Source: RCIO01 sp964629765
Lineage (GTDB): Bacteria; Pseudomonadota; Alphaproteobacteria; Rhizobiales; Rhizobiaceae
DNA length: 64,000 bases
Direction of reading: 5' to 3'
Assembly: GCA_964629765.1 (NCBI GenBank)
Contig: CAZVTK010000008.1
Location: forward strand, 1 to 64,000
Shown: positions 7,699-16,427 of the stretch, piece after piece
Position numbering within the stretch: position 1 is the stretch's first letter
Layout of the letters: the number at the start of each line of letters is the position of its first letter
Notes under the pieces: generated by a model
Seen by the model: the letters and a program-made list of their open reading frames with translations, nothing else
Told to the model about the DNA's origin: nothing
The model's database searches: none
Program-made: the position numbers and the translations under genes

Positions 7699-9816
7699 AT
7701 GGATGAGAGCCGCCGCCCGACTGCGCTTCCCGCCGACGGCGCGCGGTCCGGGCCCGATGGAGCCCCGGCGAACCGGGTCGGCCCGCGCATCGGGATCGAC
7801 GTGGGCGGCACGTTCACCGACCTGACCCTGTCGCTGCCCGAGCAGGGCCGCATCCTCCTGCATAAGGAGCCGAGCACGCCGGAGGACCCGGCGCGCGCCG
7901 TGTCGAACGGCTTTGCCGCCGTCGTCGCCCGCGCCGGCATCGACCCGGGGGCGGTGGAGATCATCACGCATGGCACGACGATCGGGCTCAACGCGATCGT
8001 GCAGCGCAGGGGCGCGAAGATCGCGCTCGTGACCTCGCGCGGCAACCGCGACCTCTTGGAGATCGGGCGCGGGACGATGAAGGACCCGCTCAATTTCTTC
8101 GACCGGAAGGAGGTGCCGCTGGTTCCTCGCTCGCATGTGCTGGAGACGGGCTTCCGCATCGACGCGCGCGGCGGCGTCGCCGACGCGGGCGAGGACGAGA
8201 TCGCCGCCCTGGCGCAGAGGCTGGGCGCGCTGGATGTCGAGGCGTTCGCGGTCGTCGTCCTGAACGCCCATCTGAAGCCGGACTCCGAAAGCGCCTTCGC
8301 GCGGCGCCTCTCCGCCGCGTCCGGCATCGAGGCCTGGCCGTCCGGCACCATATGGCCGCAGATCCGGGAATATGAGCGCGGCGTCGTCGCGGTCATGAAC
8401 GCCTATGTGGCGCCCCTGATGCGGCGCTATCTCGACCGGATCGAGGTTGCGCTCGGGCAGCAGGGTTTCGCCGGCCGGCTGCTGATCGCGACCTCGAACG
8501 GCGGCACCCTGTCGGTGGCCTCGGCGCGGGAGCGCCCCATCGACACGCTGCTGTCGGGCCCGGCCTCGGGCGTCGTGGCCGCCGCGCGCTTCGCCACGCT
8601 CGCTGGCTATCCGGAGGCGGTGACGGTCGACATGGGCGGCACCAGCAGCGACATGTCGGTGCTGAGCCGCAGCGGCGTGGGCTACTCCACCGGGGCGAGG
8701 ATCGGCGATTTCCCGCTTTTCCTTCCCGTGGTGAACGTCTCGGCGATCGGCGCGGGAGGCGGCTCGGTGGTCTCGGTCGACGGCTTCGGCGTCCTCAAGG
8801 TCGGCCCCGAAAGCGCCGGCGCCGCTCCCGGCCCCGTGTGCTACGGCCGCGGCGGCACGCAGCCGACGGTGACGGATTGCTATCTGGCCTGCGGTCTCAT
8901 CTCCGAGGAGCGCATGCTGGGCGGGCAGATAAAGCTGTCGCGCGAGGCGGCGCTGGCCGCGCTCGCCCGGATCGCGCCGCAAGCCGGCTTCTCGGGCGTG
9001 GATGCGTCCGAGCAGGTGGCCTGGGCCGCCATCCGGGTCGCCACCGCCAAGATGGCGACGGAGCTGCGCAAGGGGCTCGCCGAACGCGGCATCGATCCGC
9101 GCAACCACGCGCTGATCGCCTTCGGCGGCGCCGGGCCGACCAACGGCTTCCTCCTGGCCGCGGAAGCGCGGGTGGGCCGCGCCCTGGTGCCGACCATGCC
9201 GGGCACGTTCTGCGCGCTGGGCTCCATGATGAGCGATCTGAAACGCGACTTCACGCGCGCCGCGCGGCGGGTCCTCGATGCGGAAGGCGAAACGGCGGGC
9301 TGGATCGCCGCGGCCGCGCGCGAGCTGACGGCCGAGGCCGACGCCTGGCTGGACCCGGACGCGGCGCTGCTGACCCGCCGCGCCTACCGGCTTTCCGCGT
9401 CGATGAAGTACAGGGCGCAATCCTACGAGACCGACGTCGAGATCCCGATTGCGCCGGAAGACGCCGAGTTGCGCGAGCTCTTCCACGCCGCGCATGAGCG
9501 GCGTTTCGGTTTTCGCGACACAGCCTCGCCGATCGTCATCGCCTCCATCCAGCTCACCGCCATCGGCTATCTCGCCCATGCGGAGCCCGAATATTCGACG
9601 GGACCCTCCCGGCCCTCGCCCGCCCCTGCAACCAGGCCGGTTTTCCTCGGCGGCGAGTGGTTGGACGCGCGGATCGTCGAGCGCCGGGATCTGAGGCCGG
9701 GAGACGTCCTCGACGGGCCGGTGATCGTCGAGCAGGATGACACGACGACGGTGATACCGCCGCGCTGGCACGCGCAGATCGACCGCCACGGCACGATTGT
9801 GGGAACGCGGAACTGA
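7699..9816 (+). CDS. hyuA: Hydantoinase/oxoprolinase family protein, subunit A
   Basis: 705 residues. The ATP-grasp-like actin/HSP70-type fold of the family is marked by IGIDVGGTFTDLTL (residues 31-44), THGTTIGLNAI, and a DMGGTSSDMSVL motif near residue 310, with GAGGGS following. Members act with a HyuB subunit in ATP-dependent opening of hydantoins or 5-oxoproline, or in acetone/acetophenone carboxylation. The hyuB start is 4 nt after this stop, so translation is coupled. Together with the TPP enzyme and the TctABC transporter it suggests uptake and activation of a cyclic or carboxylated substrate, which cannot be named from sequence. Confidence 0.92.
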   Translation: MDESRRPTALPADGARSGPDGAPANRVGPRIGIDVGGTFTDLTLSLPEQGRILLHKEPSTPEDPARAVSNGFAAVVARAGIDPGAVEIITHGTTIGLNAIVQRRGAKIALVTSRGNRDLLEIGRGTMKDPLNFFDRKEVPLVPRSHVLETGFRIDARGGVADAGEDEIAALAQRLGALDVEAFAVVVLNAHLKPDSESAFARRLSAASGIEAWPSGTIWPQIREYERGVVAVMNAYVAPLMRRYLDRIEVALGQQGFAGRLLIATSNGGTLSVASARERPIDTLLSGPASGVVAAARFATLAGYPEAVTVDMGGTSSDMSVLSRSGVGYSTGARIGDFPLFLPVVNVSAIGAGGGSVVSVDGFGVLKVGPESAGAAPGPVCYGRGGTQPTVTDCYLACGLISEERMLGGQIKLSREAALAALARIAPQAGFSGVDASEQVAWAAIRVATAKMATELRKGLAERGIDPRNHALIAFGGAGPTNGFLLAAEARVGRALVPTMPGTFCALGSMMSDLKRDFTRAARRVLDAEGETAGWIAAAARELTAEADAWLDPDAALLTRRAYRLSASMKYRAQSYETDVEIPIAPEDAELRELFHAAHERRFGFRDTASPIVIASIQLTAIGYLAHAEPEYSTGPSRPSPAPATRPVFLGGEWLDARIVERRDLRPGDVLDGPVIVEQDDTTTVIPPRWHAQIDRHGTIVGTRN

Positions 9817-9819
9817 AGC

Positions 9820-11877
9820 ATGAGCACGACCGACCAGGTGACGCTTGAAATCCTGACGACCAAGTTCACGGCGATCGCCGAGGAGATGGGCATCACCCTG
9901 CAACGCACGGGCCGCACGATCTATGTGCGGGAGACCGCCGATTTCGGCACCGCGCTCGTCAGCCGCGGCGGCGAATTCTTCGGCTTTCCGCGCAACATCG
10001 GCGTGGTCGGCTTCGTCGGCCTCAACTGCAAGCCGGTGATCGAGGCTTTCGACGACCTGGAGCCGGGCGACGTCATCCTCACCAACGACCCGTATGCCTC
10101 GGGCGGGCTGAGCACCCATCTTCCCGACCTTCACCTGATACGGCCCTATTTCTTCGACGGCGAGCTGGTCTGCTACGGATGGTGTTTCGTCCATTCCGCC
10201 GACATAGGCGGGCGCGTTCCCTCCAGCATTTCGCCGACCAACACGTCGATCTATCAGGAAGGGCTCGCCATTCCACCGGTCAGGATCGTGAAGAAGGGGC
10301 AACTGGACCGCGACGTGGTGGCGATCTACCGGGCGAACTGCCGCACCGCCGATATGAACTGGGGCGACATACAGGCGATGCTCGCCTCGCTGGAGGTCGG
10401 CCAGAAGCGCATTTCGGAGATCGCCGAGGAATATGGCGTGGAAGCCGCCATATCGATCCAGGAGGACGTGCTTTCGTACAGCGAGCATGGCGCCCGCGAG
10501 GTGCTGAAGACGATCCCGGACGGGGTCTACACCTTCTGGGACTATCTGGACGACGATGTCGGCACCGCGGTGCCGGTCAGGATACGGACGGCGCTGACGG
10601 TCTCGGACGGGCTCATACACATAGATTTCACCGGCACTGACCCGCAGACCGCCGGCCCCTACAACATCGCCACCGGCGGCGCGGTCCACCCGTGGCTCGT
10701 GCTGCGCGTGGTCGCGTTCGCCCACAGCCACGCGCCGCAGCTCCCGGTCAATGGCGGGATATTGCGAAACGTGACGGTCAACGTGCCCGAGCGCACCGTC
10801 GTGAACCCGGTCAAGCCCGCCGCCGTAGGCATCCGCATCGCCAGCGGCCTGCGGGTCTTCGACGCGATCGGCGGCGCGCTGGCGCAAGCCTGCCCCGGCG
10901 GCCTGCCGGCCTGCCCCGCGGGCACGGTGGTGCCGATGGTGCTCGTCGAGCCGAACGAGGGCCGCGGCCGGGAGAGCAAGGTCGGCGTCGTGCAGTTCAT
11001 GGTCGGCGGCACGGGCGCGAGAGACGGCGCGGACGGCATGGACGGGCGCGACCCCGGCCTCTCCTCCATGGCCAACAACCCGATCGAGATCGTGGAGGCC
11101 GAGACTTCGGTGACGATCCTCGACTACGGGGTCCGTCCCGACGCCGGCGGACCCGGCCGGTTCCGCGGCGGCTGCGGGCAGATGTTCCGCTTCAGGGTCG
11201 AGCGCGACGGGTGCACGGTGCTGGCGCGCGGGCTGGAAAGGATGCGGTTCAGGCCATGGGGCCTCGACGGAGGACGGCCCGGGGCCGGATTGGAGATCTA
11301 CCGCACCGACCCCGGAGGCAGGCGCACGCGGCTGGGCAAGGTGGACGAGCTGGCGGTGAATCGCGGCGACATCGTCGAGATCCTGATGCCCGGCGGCGGC
11401 GGCTACGGCGATCCCCTCGAGCGCGATCCCGAAGCGGTGGCCCGCGATGTCGTTGCCGGTTTCGTTTCGCGCGAGGCCGCCAGGACCGAATACAAGGTGG
11501 TCGTCGACGGCGGGGCCGTCGACCATGCCGCAACGCTGGCGCTGCGTGGCGCCGGGCGCGGCGCAGGCGGCCCCGCCGGGCAGTTCGGCTTCGACGAGCA
11601 GCGGCTGCGGTGGGACGCCGTCTTCCCCGACGACATCCAGAGCGCCGTGTCGGAACGGCTGAGGACCCTGCCTGCCGATCTCGCCCAGCGCGCGCGCAGG
11701 ACGTATTACGAAGCCATATCCCCGGCGCTCGTCGAGGAAGCGGGCCGCACGAGGTCGCTTCTGGACCTCCTGCGCGACGTGAGCCCGGATCGCGTCGGCA
11801 GCTTGCCGGGCGGGTTCGATGCTGCTTACGAGGGAACGGTCCGGACGCCCGCGCCGGAAGGCGGCGACCCGGCGTAG
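9820..11877 (+). CDS. hyuB: Hydantoinase/oxoprolinase family protein, subunit B
   Basis: 685 residues beginning with the usual DQVTLEILTTKF segment, then TNDPYASGGLSTHLPDL near residue 90, a signature of HyuB/carboxylase alpha subunits, and a glycine-rich FRGGCGQMFRF near residue 450. About 100 extra C-terminal residues follow the GGGGYGDP motif. It partners HyuA, encoded immediately upstream. N-methylhydantoinase, 5-oxoprolinase or acetone/acetophenone carboxylase-type chemistry are all possible. A separate gamma (zinc) subunit typical of acetone carboxylase is absent, which favours hydrolase-type activity (inference). Confidence 0.92.
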   Translation: MSTTDQVTLEILTTKFTAIAEEMGITLQRTGRTIYVRETADFGTALVSRGGEFFGFPRNIGVVGFVGLNCKPVIEAFDDLEPGDVILTNDPYASGGLSTHLPDLHLIRPYFFDGELVCYGWCFVHSADIGGRVPSSISPTNTSIYQEGLAIPPVRIVKKGQLDRDVVAIYRANCRTADMNWGDIQAMLASLEVGQKRISEIAEEYGVEAAISIQEDVLSYSEHGAREVLKTIPDGVYTFWDYLDDDVGTAVPVRIRTALTVSDGLIHIDFTGTDPQTAGPYNIATGGAVHPWLVLRVVAFAHSHAPQLPVNGGILRNVTVNVPERTVVNPVKPAAVGIRIASGLRVFDAIGGALAQACPGGLPACPAGTVVPMVLVEPNEGRGRESKVGVVQFMVGGTGARDGADGMDGRDPGLSSMANNPIEIVEAETSVTILDYGVRPDAGGPGRFRGGCGQMFRFRVERDGCTVLARGLERMRFRPWGLDGGRPGAGLEIYRTDPGGRRTRLGKVDELAVNRGDIVEILMPGGGGYGDPLERDPEAVARDVVAGFVSREAARTEYKVVVDGGAVDHAATLALRGAGRGAGGPAGQFGFDEQRLRWDAVFPDDIQSAVSERLRTLPADLAQRARRTYYEAISPALVEEAGRTRSLLDLLRDVSPDRVGSLPGGFDAAYEGTVRTPAPEGGDPA

Positions 11878-11934
11878 CGAACGGAACGCCGGCCTCAACG
11901 CAAGACCGGCATGGAGGAACGAAGGGAGCCCGGC

Positions 11935-12393
11935 ATGTCGATTCGAATCCGCAGCGCGAGCGATCTCGGCGCCGCGTTCCTGTTCACCGCCGTGGCGCTC
12001 CTGTTCCTCTGGCAGGGACGGCATCTGGCAACCGGGACCGCCTCGCGCATGGGCCCCGGCTTCATGCCCTACATCCTGTGCGGGCTGCTGCTCGCGATAG
12101 CGCTGGTCCTGTTCGTACGCGCGTTCGTCTCCGGCCAGCATGCGCCTGTCACGCTCCATGTGCCCCTTCGGGCCGTGCTGTTCGTACCGCTGTCGCTCGT
12201 CGTCTTCGCCCTCCTGTTGCGGCCGGCGGGCCTCGTCGCCGCCACGGTGCTGTCGGTGCTGGTCGGGTCGATTTCCAGCACGGAGGCCCGGCTCGGGGAA
12301 ACGGTCGCCGTCGCGGCCGCCATGGCTGCGCTGGCGGTCGGGCTCTTCGTCCTCGCACTGCGGCTCCCGATGCCCATCTGGCCGGCGTGGTGA
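11935..12393 (+). CDS. tctB: Tripartite tricarboxylate transporter small membrane subunit TctB
   Basis: 152 residues with four predicted hydrophobic segments, starting after a GAAGGGAG ribosome site. The RMGPGFMPYILCGLLLAIAL segment is typical of TctB. It lies directly upstream of tctA, with the stop 2 nt before the tctA start. It is needed with TctA and a TctC binding protein (1489-2448 here) for secondary transport of a carboxylate. Confidence 0.88.
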   Translation: MSIRIRSASDLGAAFLFTAVALLFLWQGRHLATGTASRMGPGFMPYILCGLLLAIALVLFVRAFVSGQHAPVTLHVPLRAVLFVPLSLVVFALLLRPAGLVAATVLSVLVGSISSTEARLGETVAVAAAMAALAVGLFVLALRLPMPIWPAW

Positions 12394-12395
12394 CG

Positions 12396-13898
12396 ATGGG
12401 CGCGTTTGCGGAAAATCTGGCGACCGGCTTCGCGACGACGCTGCTGCCGCACAATCTCCTGGTCTGCTTCGTCGGCGTCCTGACCGGCACGCTGGTCGGG
12501 GTGCTGCCCGGCATCGGCCCGCTGGCGACGATGGCCATGCTGCTGCCGGTGACGCTGTACCTGCCGCCCGAATCCGCGCTGATCCTGCTGGCCGGCATCT
12601 ATTACGGCTCGCAATATGGCGGCTCGACCACCGCGATCCTGATGAACCTGCCCGGCGAAAGCTCGTCGGCGGTCACCTGCATCGACGGCTACCAGATGGC
12701 GAGGCAGGGAAGGGCGGGAGCCGCGCTGGCCGTCGCCGCGCTGGGCTCCTTCTTTGCCGGCACCGTCGCCACCTTCCTGATCGCGCTGCTGTCGCCCGTG
12801 CTGACAGAGGTCGGCCTCGCATTCCGCGCGCCGGACTATTTCTCGCTCATGGTGCTGGGGCTGATCGGGTCGGTGGCGCTGGCGAGCGGATCGGCCCTCA
12901 AGGCGATCGGCATGGTCGTCGTCGGCCTGCTGCTCGGCCTGATCGGCACGGACGTGAATTCGGGCATGGTGCGCTTCGATTTCGGGCAGCTCGAACTGTT
13001 CGACGGACTGGACTTCGTCCTCGTTGCCGTGGGCCTGTTCGGCCTGGGGGAGATCATCTCCAATCTCAGCGACCGCAACACCGGCGGCGGAGAAACCGTC
13101 TCGCCGACCGGCGGCAGGCTGACCCGGGAGGATTTCAGGCTGGCCTTTCCGGCGATGCTGCGCGGCACGGCCGTCGGCTCGCTGCTGGGGCTGCTTCCCG
13201 GCGGCGGCGCGCTGCTCAGCTCCTTCGCGTCCTACACGATCGAGAAGCGGATCTCGCGCTCGCCCGAACGGTTCGGCCATGGGGCCATCGAGGGGATCGC
13301 CGGTCCCGAATCGGCAAACAATGCGGGCGCCCAGACGTCGTTCATCCCCATGCTGACGCTGGGAATACCGTCCAACGTGGTCATGGCGCTCATGATCGGC
13401 GCGATGATGATGCACGGCATCGTTCCCGGCCCGCAGGTCATGACGCAGAGGCCGGAGCTCGTCTGGGGCATGATAACGAGCATGTGGGTCGGCAACGTCA
13501 TGCTGGTGATCATCAACCTTCCGCTCATCGGGCTTTGGGTCAGGCTGCTCACGGTTCCCTACCGGATCCTGTTCCCGGCGATCCTGGTGTTCTGCTCGAT
13601 CGGGCTTTTCGGCGTGAGCAACAGCACCTTCGATATCCTCGCGGGCGCCCTGTTCGGGCTGCTCGGCTATCTTTTCATCAAGGCCCGCTGCGAGCTGGCG
13701 CCGCTCGCGCTCGGCTTCGTGCTCGGGCCGATGATGGAGGAGAACCTGCGGCGCGCGATGATCATTTCCCAGGGCGATCCGTCGGTATTCCTGAGCAGGC
13801 CCATAAGCGCCGCCTTCCTGGCGGCGTCGGTCCTGCTGCTCGCCATGCTGATGCTTCCGGTCTTCCGCAGCAGGCGGGAAGAGGTTTTCCGCGAATAG
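12396..13898 (+). CDS. tctA: Tripartite tricarboxylate transporter large permease TctA
   Basis: 500 residues and about 11-12 membrane segments. Family signatures are GVLPGIGPLATMAMLLPVT near residue 40, the GIYYGSQYGGSTTAIL motif, and a second ESANNAGAQTSFIPMLTLG in the C-terminal half. The start is ATG 12396, although overlapping GTG codons just upstream are possible. The gene closes the plus-strand operon. It couples cation symport to movement of the carboxylate delivered by the TctC protein. Confidence 0.93.
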   Translation: MGAFAENLATGFATTLLPHNLLVCFVGVLTGTLVGVLPGIGPLATMAMLLPVTLYLPPESALILLAGIYYGSQYGGSTTAILMNLPGESSSAVTCIDGYQMARQGRAGAALAVAALGSFFAGTVATFLIALLSPVLTEVGLAFRAPDYFSLMVLGLIGSVALASGSALKAIGMVVVGLLLGLIGTDVNSGMVRFDFGQLELFDGLDFVLVAVGLFGLGEIISNLSDRNTGGGETVSPTGGRLTREDFRLAFPAMLRGTAVGSLLGLLPGGGALLSSFASYTIEKRISRSPERFGHGAIEGIAGPESANNAGAQTSFIPMLTLGIPSNVVMALMIGAMMMHGIVPGPQVMTQRPELVWGMITSMWVGNVMLVIINLPLIGLWVRLLTVPYRILFPAILVFCSIGLFGVSNSTFDILAGALFGLLGYLFIKARCELAPLALGFVLGPMMEENLRRAMIISQGDPSVFLSRPISAAFLAASVLLLAMLMLPVFRSRREEVFRE

Positions 13899-13915
13899 GG
13901 GGCCAAGCGCTTCTT

Positions 13916-14053
13916 CCCGGAAACACCGCAGCCGCGGTGGAGACGGTCGAACACCCGCTTGGCCGGATGGCGTTGCTCGCGCGGGACCTTCACGTCCTCA
14001 TCGAGCCAGCCATCGATGGTTGCGGCAAACGCATCCAGCTTCGGCCGGAGCAC
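13916..14053 (-). pseudogene. Remnant of IS21-family transposase istA
   Basis: About 46 codons on the minus strand read like the middle of IstA: KLDAFAATIDGWLDEDV, then PREQRHPAKRVFDRLHR and a Gly-rich stretch corresponding to the segment before the HTH/TTP region. No flanking istB, no full-length frame and no terminal repeats are visible, so this is a decayed scrap. It lies in the otherwise empty 280-bp gap between tctA and the next gene and marks an old insertion or deletion junction. Confidence 0.6.
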
Positions 14054-14178
14054 CCCACCTCCTCATTTCCCTTGCCTTTCAATTCACGATAGCCTCTGGA
14101 GATTTCTCGATAGATCCCAAATGCATGAACGAAACACTTCTTGATTGCCGACAAGATGACTATGACGACCATCGAGTA

Positions 14179-14979
14179 TCATACAAGCTTGTGATCCGGC
14201 GCGGGCGCCAGCAAGTACGCGCTCATCCAGCCGCCATCGACGAGAAGCGTATGGCCGGTCGTGTAGCTCGACAGGTCGGACGATAAGAACAGGACCGCCT
14301 TGGCAATCTCTTCCGTCGTGCCTCGACGTTTCATGGGTAGCAAGCTGTTGATGGCGCGTTCTCTGTTGGCCTGGGTGTCCGGCAGGCGCGGCGTGATGAT
14401 CGTACCCGGAGCAACGGCATTGACTCGAATGCCGTGCGACGCCCACTCTGCCGCCATCGATTGAACGAGCTGTGTCAGACCAGCCTTGGCGGCGCCATAG
14501 GAAGCTATGCCAGCCGATCCGCCAAGGCCTGCCACCGACCCTATACAGGTAATCACGCCTGGACGCCCCGCGATTATCGACGCCTTTGCGAATGCCTGCG
14601 CCAATAGAAAGAAGGACTGTAGGTTCAACCGCTGGTCTGAGAGCCAGTATTCCAGACTCATTTCGACCAGCGGCTTCCTGGTTCTGACGCCGCCCACGAC
14701 AGTCACGAGGATGTCGAGCGGACCTCCCAGCCCCTCGGCAATTTCCCGGAGCAGCTCAGGAGCAGAGTTCTCCGACGTCACGTCCCCTTGCGCAGTGGCG
14801 CTTTGGACGCCCATCGCAGCAACGCGGGCCGCAACCCTTTCCGCTGCATTCGAATCGAGGTCGATCACCCCCGTGTGACATCCGGCACGAGCCAGGATCA
14901 AGGCGCTGCTTTCGCCCATGCCCTGTCCGCCACCCGCGACGACCGCGCGCTTATGCTTCAGTCCGAGTAATTCTTCCAT
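14179..14979 (-). CDS. Short-chain dehydrogenase/reductase
   Basis: 266 residues. Cofactor motif AGGGQGMGES, an ILVTVVGG strand replacing the usual NNAG, catalytic Ser followed by YGAAK, and a PGTI segment. The C-terminal GHTLLVDGGW motif is typical of classical SDRs. The ATG at 14979 is preceded by a perfect AGGAGG, which fixes the start although the frame stays open far upstream. The gene is bracketed by an IS21 remnant downstream and a nuclease-gene fragment upstream, suggesting that it arrived or was rearranged with mobile DNA. Substrate unknown. Confidence 0.88.
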   Translation of the reverse strand: MEELLGLKHKRAVVAGGGQGMGESSALILARAGCHTGVIDLDSNAAERVAARVAAMGVQSATAQGDVTSENSAPELLREIAEGLGGPLDILVTVVGGVRTRKPLVEMSLEYWLSDQRLNLQSFFLLAQAFAKASIIAGRPGVITCIGSVAGLGGSAGIASYGAAKAGLTQLVQSMAAEWASHGIRVNAVAPGTIITPRLPDTQANRERAINSLLPMKRRGTTEEIAKAVLFLSSDLSSYTTGHTLLVDGGWMSAYLLAPAPDHKLV

Positions 14980-14999
14980 GCCAATCCTCCTAACAGACC

Positions 15000-15095
15000 G
15001 CGGTCCGAGCGCCGGAACCGGGGGCAGCCGGCTGGAAAGCTCGGCGGCAGCGGCTGGTTGCCGTGGAAGGCCTCGTCCAGCCGGCGCTGCGGGGC
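15000..15095 (-). pseudogene. Fragment of an endonuclease/exonuclease/phosphatase-family gene
   Basis: Bases 15025-15091 match 43259-43325 with about 5 mismatches in 67, and weaker similarity with a 2-nt indel continues to about 15003. The matching part of the intact gene at 43102-43929 encodes RRLDDAFHGHQPLLPSFP; here the minus strand reads RRLDEAFHGNQPLPPSFPAG before the frame is lost. No other part of the gene is present. It is a relic of a paralogue or of a recombination endpoint. Confidence 0.65.
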
Positions 15096-15139
15096 CTGCG
15101 CCGGCCGCCGCCGCCCGCCCACGGCGGGCCCGGGTCACG

Positions 15140-15547
15140 TCACGCGGACCTGGAGGTTCCCGGCTTGCTCTTCTCGGCGACGGGATATCCGGCGCCTTTC
15201 CAGTTTCCGAAACCGCCCCGCAGGCTGCGCGCTTCCAGGCCCATTTCCATCGCAAGGCGGGCGGCGAGCAGGGAACGCCAGCCGGACGCGCAATAGAACA
15301 CGTAGGTCTTGCCTTCGGCGAATTTGGGCTTGTGGTAAGGGCTCTCGGGATCGATCCAGAATTCCAGCATTCCGCGGGGCGCATGGAAGGCGTCGGGGAT
15401 CATCCCCTCGCGCTCGATCTCTCGCGGGTCGCGTATGTCGACCAGCACGAACGCGTCGGAATTGCGCCATCCGGCCACGTCCTCGGCGCTCACGGAAGCG
15501 ACGACCGCATCCGCCTCGGCAAGCATCTGCTTGTAACCCTTGACCAT
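15140..15547 (-). CDS. Rhodanese-like domain protein
   Basis: 135 residues forming one rhodanese domain. It has VLVDIRDPREIEREGMIPDA near residue 35-52 and the active-site loop CASGWR with cysteine at residue 86, so sulfurtransferase activity is plausible. The loop has the six-residue length of single-domain sulfurtransferases rather than phosphatases. A C-terminal GGFGNWKGAGYPV completes the fold. No signal peptide is evident. It sits just after the amino-acid-type ABC transporter genes on the same strand (57 nt from the ATPase stop at 15604), so a sulfur-containing substrate for the cluster is possible but unproven. Confidence 0.88.
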   Translation of the reverse strand: MVKGYKQMLAEADAVVASVSAEDVAGWRNSDAFVLVDIRDPREIEREGMIPDAFHAPRGMLEFWIDPESPYHKPKFAEGKTYVFYCASGWRSLLAARLAMEMGLEARSLRGGFGNWKGAGYPVAEKSKPGTSRSA

Positions 15548-15603
15548 CCCGCTCCTCCGATCGACCCGCCCGGAAAGACCCGAAGCGGCACATGAGCCGG
15601 CGG

Positions 15604-16341
15604 CTAGTGCCGCAGGATCTTGCCCACGAAATCGCGCGTCCGCTCCTCGCGCGGAGCGTCGAAAATCTCCGCCGGCGGCCCCATCTCGACGATACGGCCG
15701 CGGTCGAAGAACGCGACCCTCGACGACACCTCGCGAATGAAGCTCATCTCGTGCGAGACGATGAGGATCGTCATTCCTTCCGCCGCAAGAACCCGGATGG
15801 TCTCGAGCACCTCGCTCACCAGCTCCGGGTCTAGGGACGCGGTAACCTCGTCCAGCAGCAGCACCTCGGGCTTGAGCGCCAGCGCGCGCGCAATCGCCAC
15901 GCGCTGCTGCTGGCCGCCCGACAGCTCGTCGGGATAGGACTTCAGCTTGTCCGAAAGCCCGACCTTGGCCAGCAACTGCCTGGCCTCGGCTTCAACTTCC
16001 GCGCGAGGCCGCTTCTTGATCTTGATGGGTGCGATGGTGACGTTGTCGAGCACCGTCATGTTCTGAAACAGGTTGAACTGCTGGAACACGATCGCAAAGC
16101 GGTCGCGCACGCGGCGCACGTCGGCCGCGTTGCGATAGTCGATCGCCTGCCCGTCCAGCTTCACCGTGCCCGCGGCCGGAGGCAGCAGCCCTATCAGCGT
16201 GCGCAGCAGCGTGCTCTTGCCGGAACCGGACGGTCCCATCAGGCCGAGCATCTCGCCGCGTTCGATCGAGACGGAAACGCCGTCCAGCACGACCGTGGGG
16301 CCATAGGCGGCCTTCAAACCCTCTATTACAAGATAGGACAT
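15604..16341 (-). CDS. Polar amino-acid-type ABC transporter ATP-binding protein
   Basis: 245 residues. Walker A GPSGSGKS, signature LSGGQQQRVAIARAL, Walker B LLLDEVTASLDPEL (a variant of the usual DEPTSALD) and the H-loop SHEMSF. Length and motifs match GlnQ/HisP-type ATPases. It is the last transporter gene in an operon running binding protein, permease, permease, ATPase on the minus strand. It hydrolyses ATP to drive uptake through the two permeases. Confidence 0.92.
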   Translation of the reverse strand: MSYLVIEGLKAAYGPTVVLDGVSVSIERGEMLGLMGPSGSGKSTLLRTLIGLLPPAAGTVKLDGQAIDYRNAADVRRVRDRFAIVFQQFNLFQNMTVLDNVTIAPIKIKKRPRAEVEAEARQLLAKVGLSDKLKSYPDELSGGQQQRVAIARALALKPEVLLLDEVTASLDPELVSEVLETIRVLAAEGMTILIVSHEMSFIREVSSRVAFFDRGRIVEMGPPAEIFDAPREERTRDFVGKILRH

Positions 16342-16427
16342 GTCTATTCACCTACCCGAGCCGCCTGGACGGCGCTTTTTCCATGACAATCGTGATGCAC
16401 GCAAAGACAAGCCTGACCCAATGCCGG

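Noticed and set aside
5823..8396. 857-codon minus-strand open frame
   Set aside because: Antisense to the TPP enzyme; Arg/Ala-rich shadow with no motif.
7639..12159. 1506-codon open frame on the minus strand
   Set aside because: It is antisense to HyuA, HyuB and part of TctB, has no domains and arises from high-GC codon bias.
10692..12395. Plus-strand open frame joined upstream to TctA
   Set aside because: The upstream part is a shifted frame of hyuB and tctB; the TctA domain starts at 12396.
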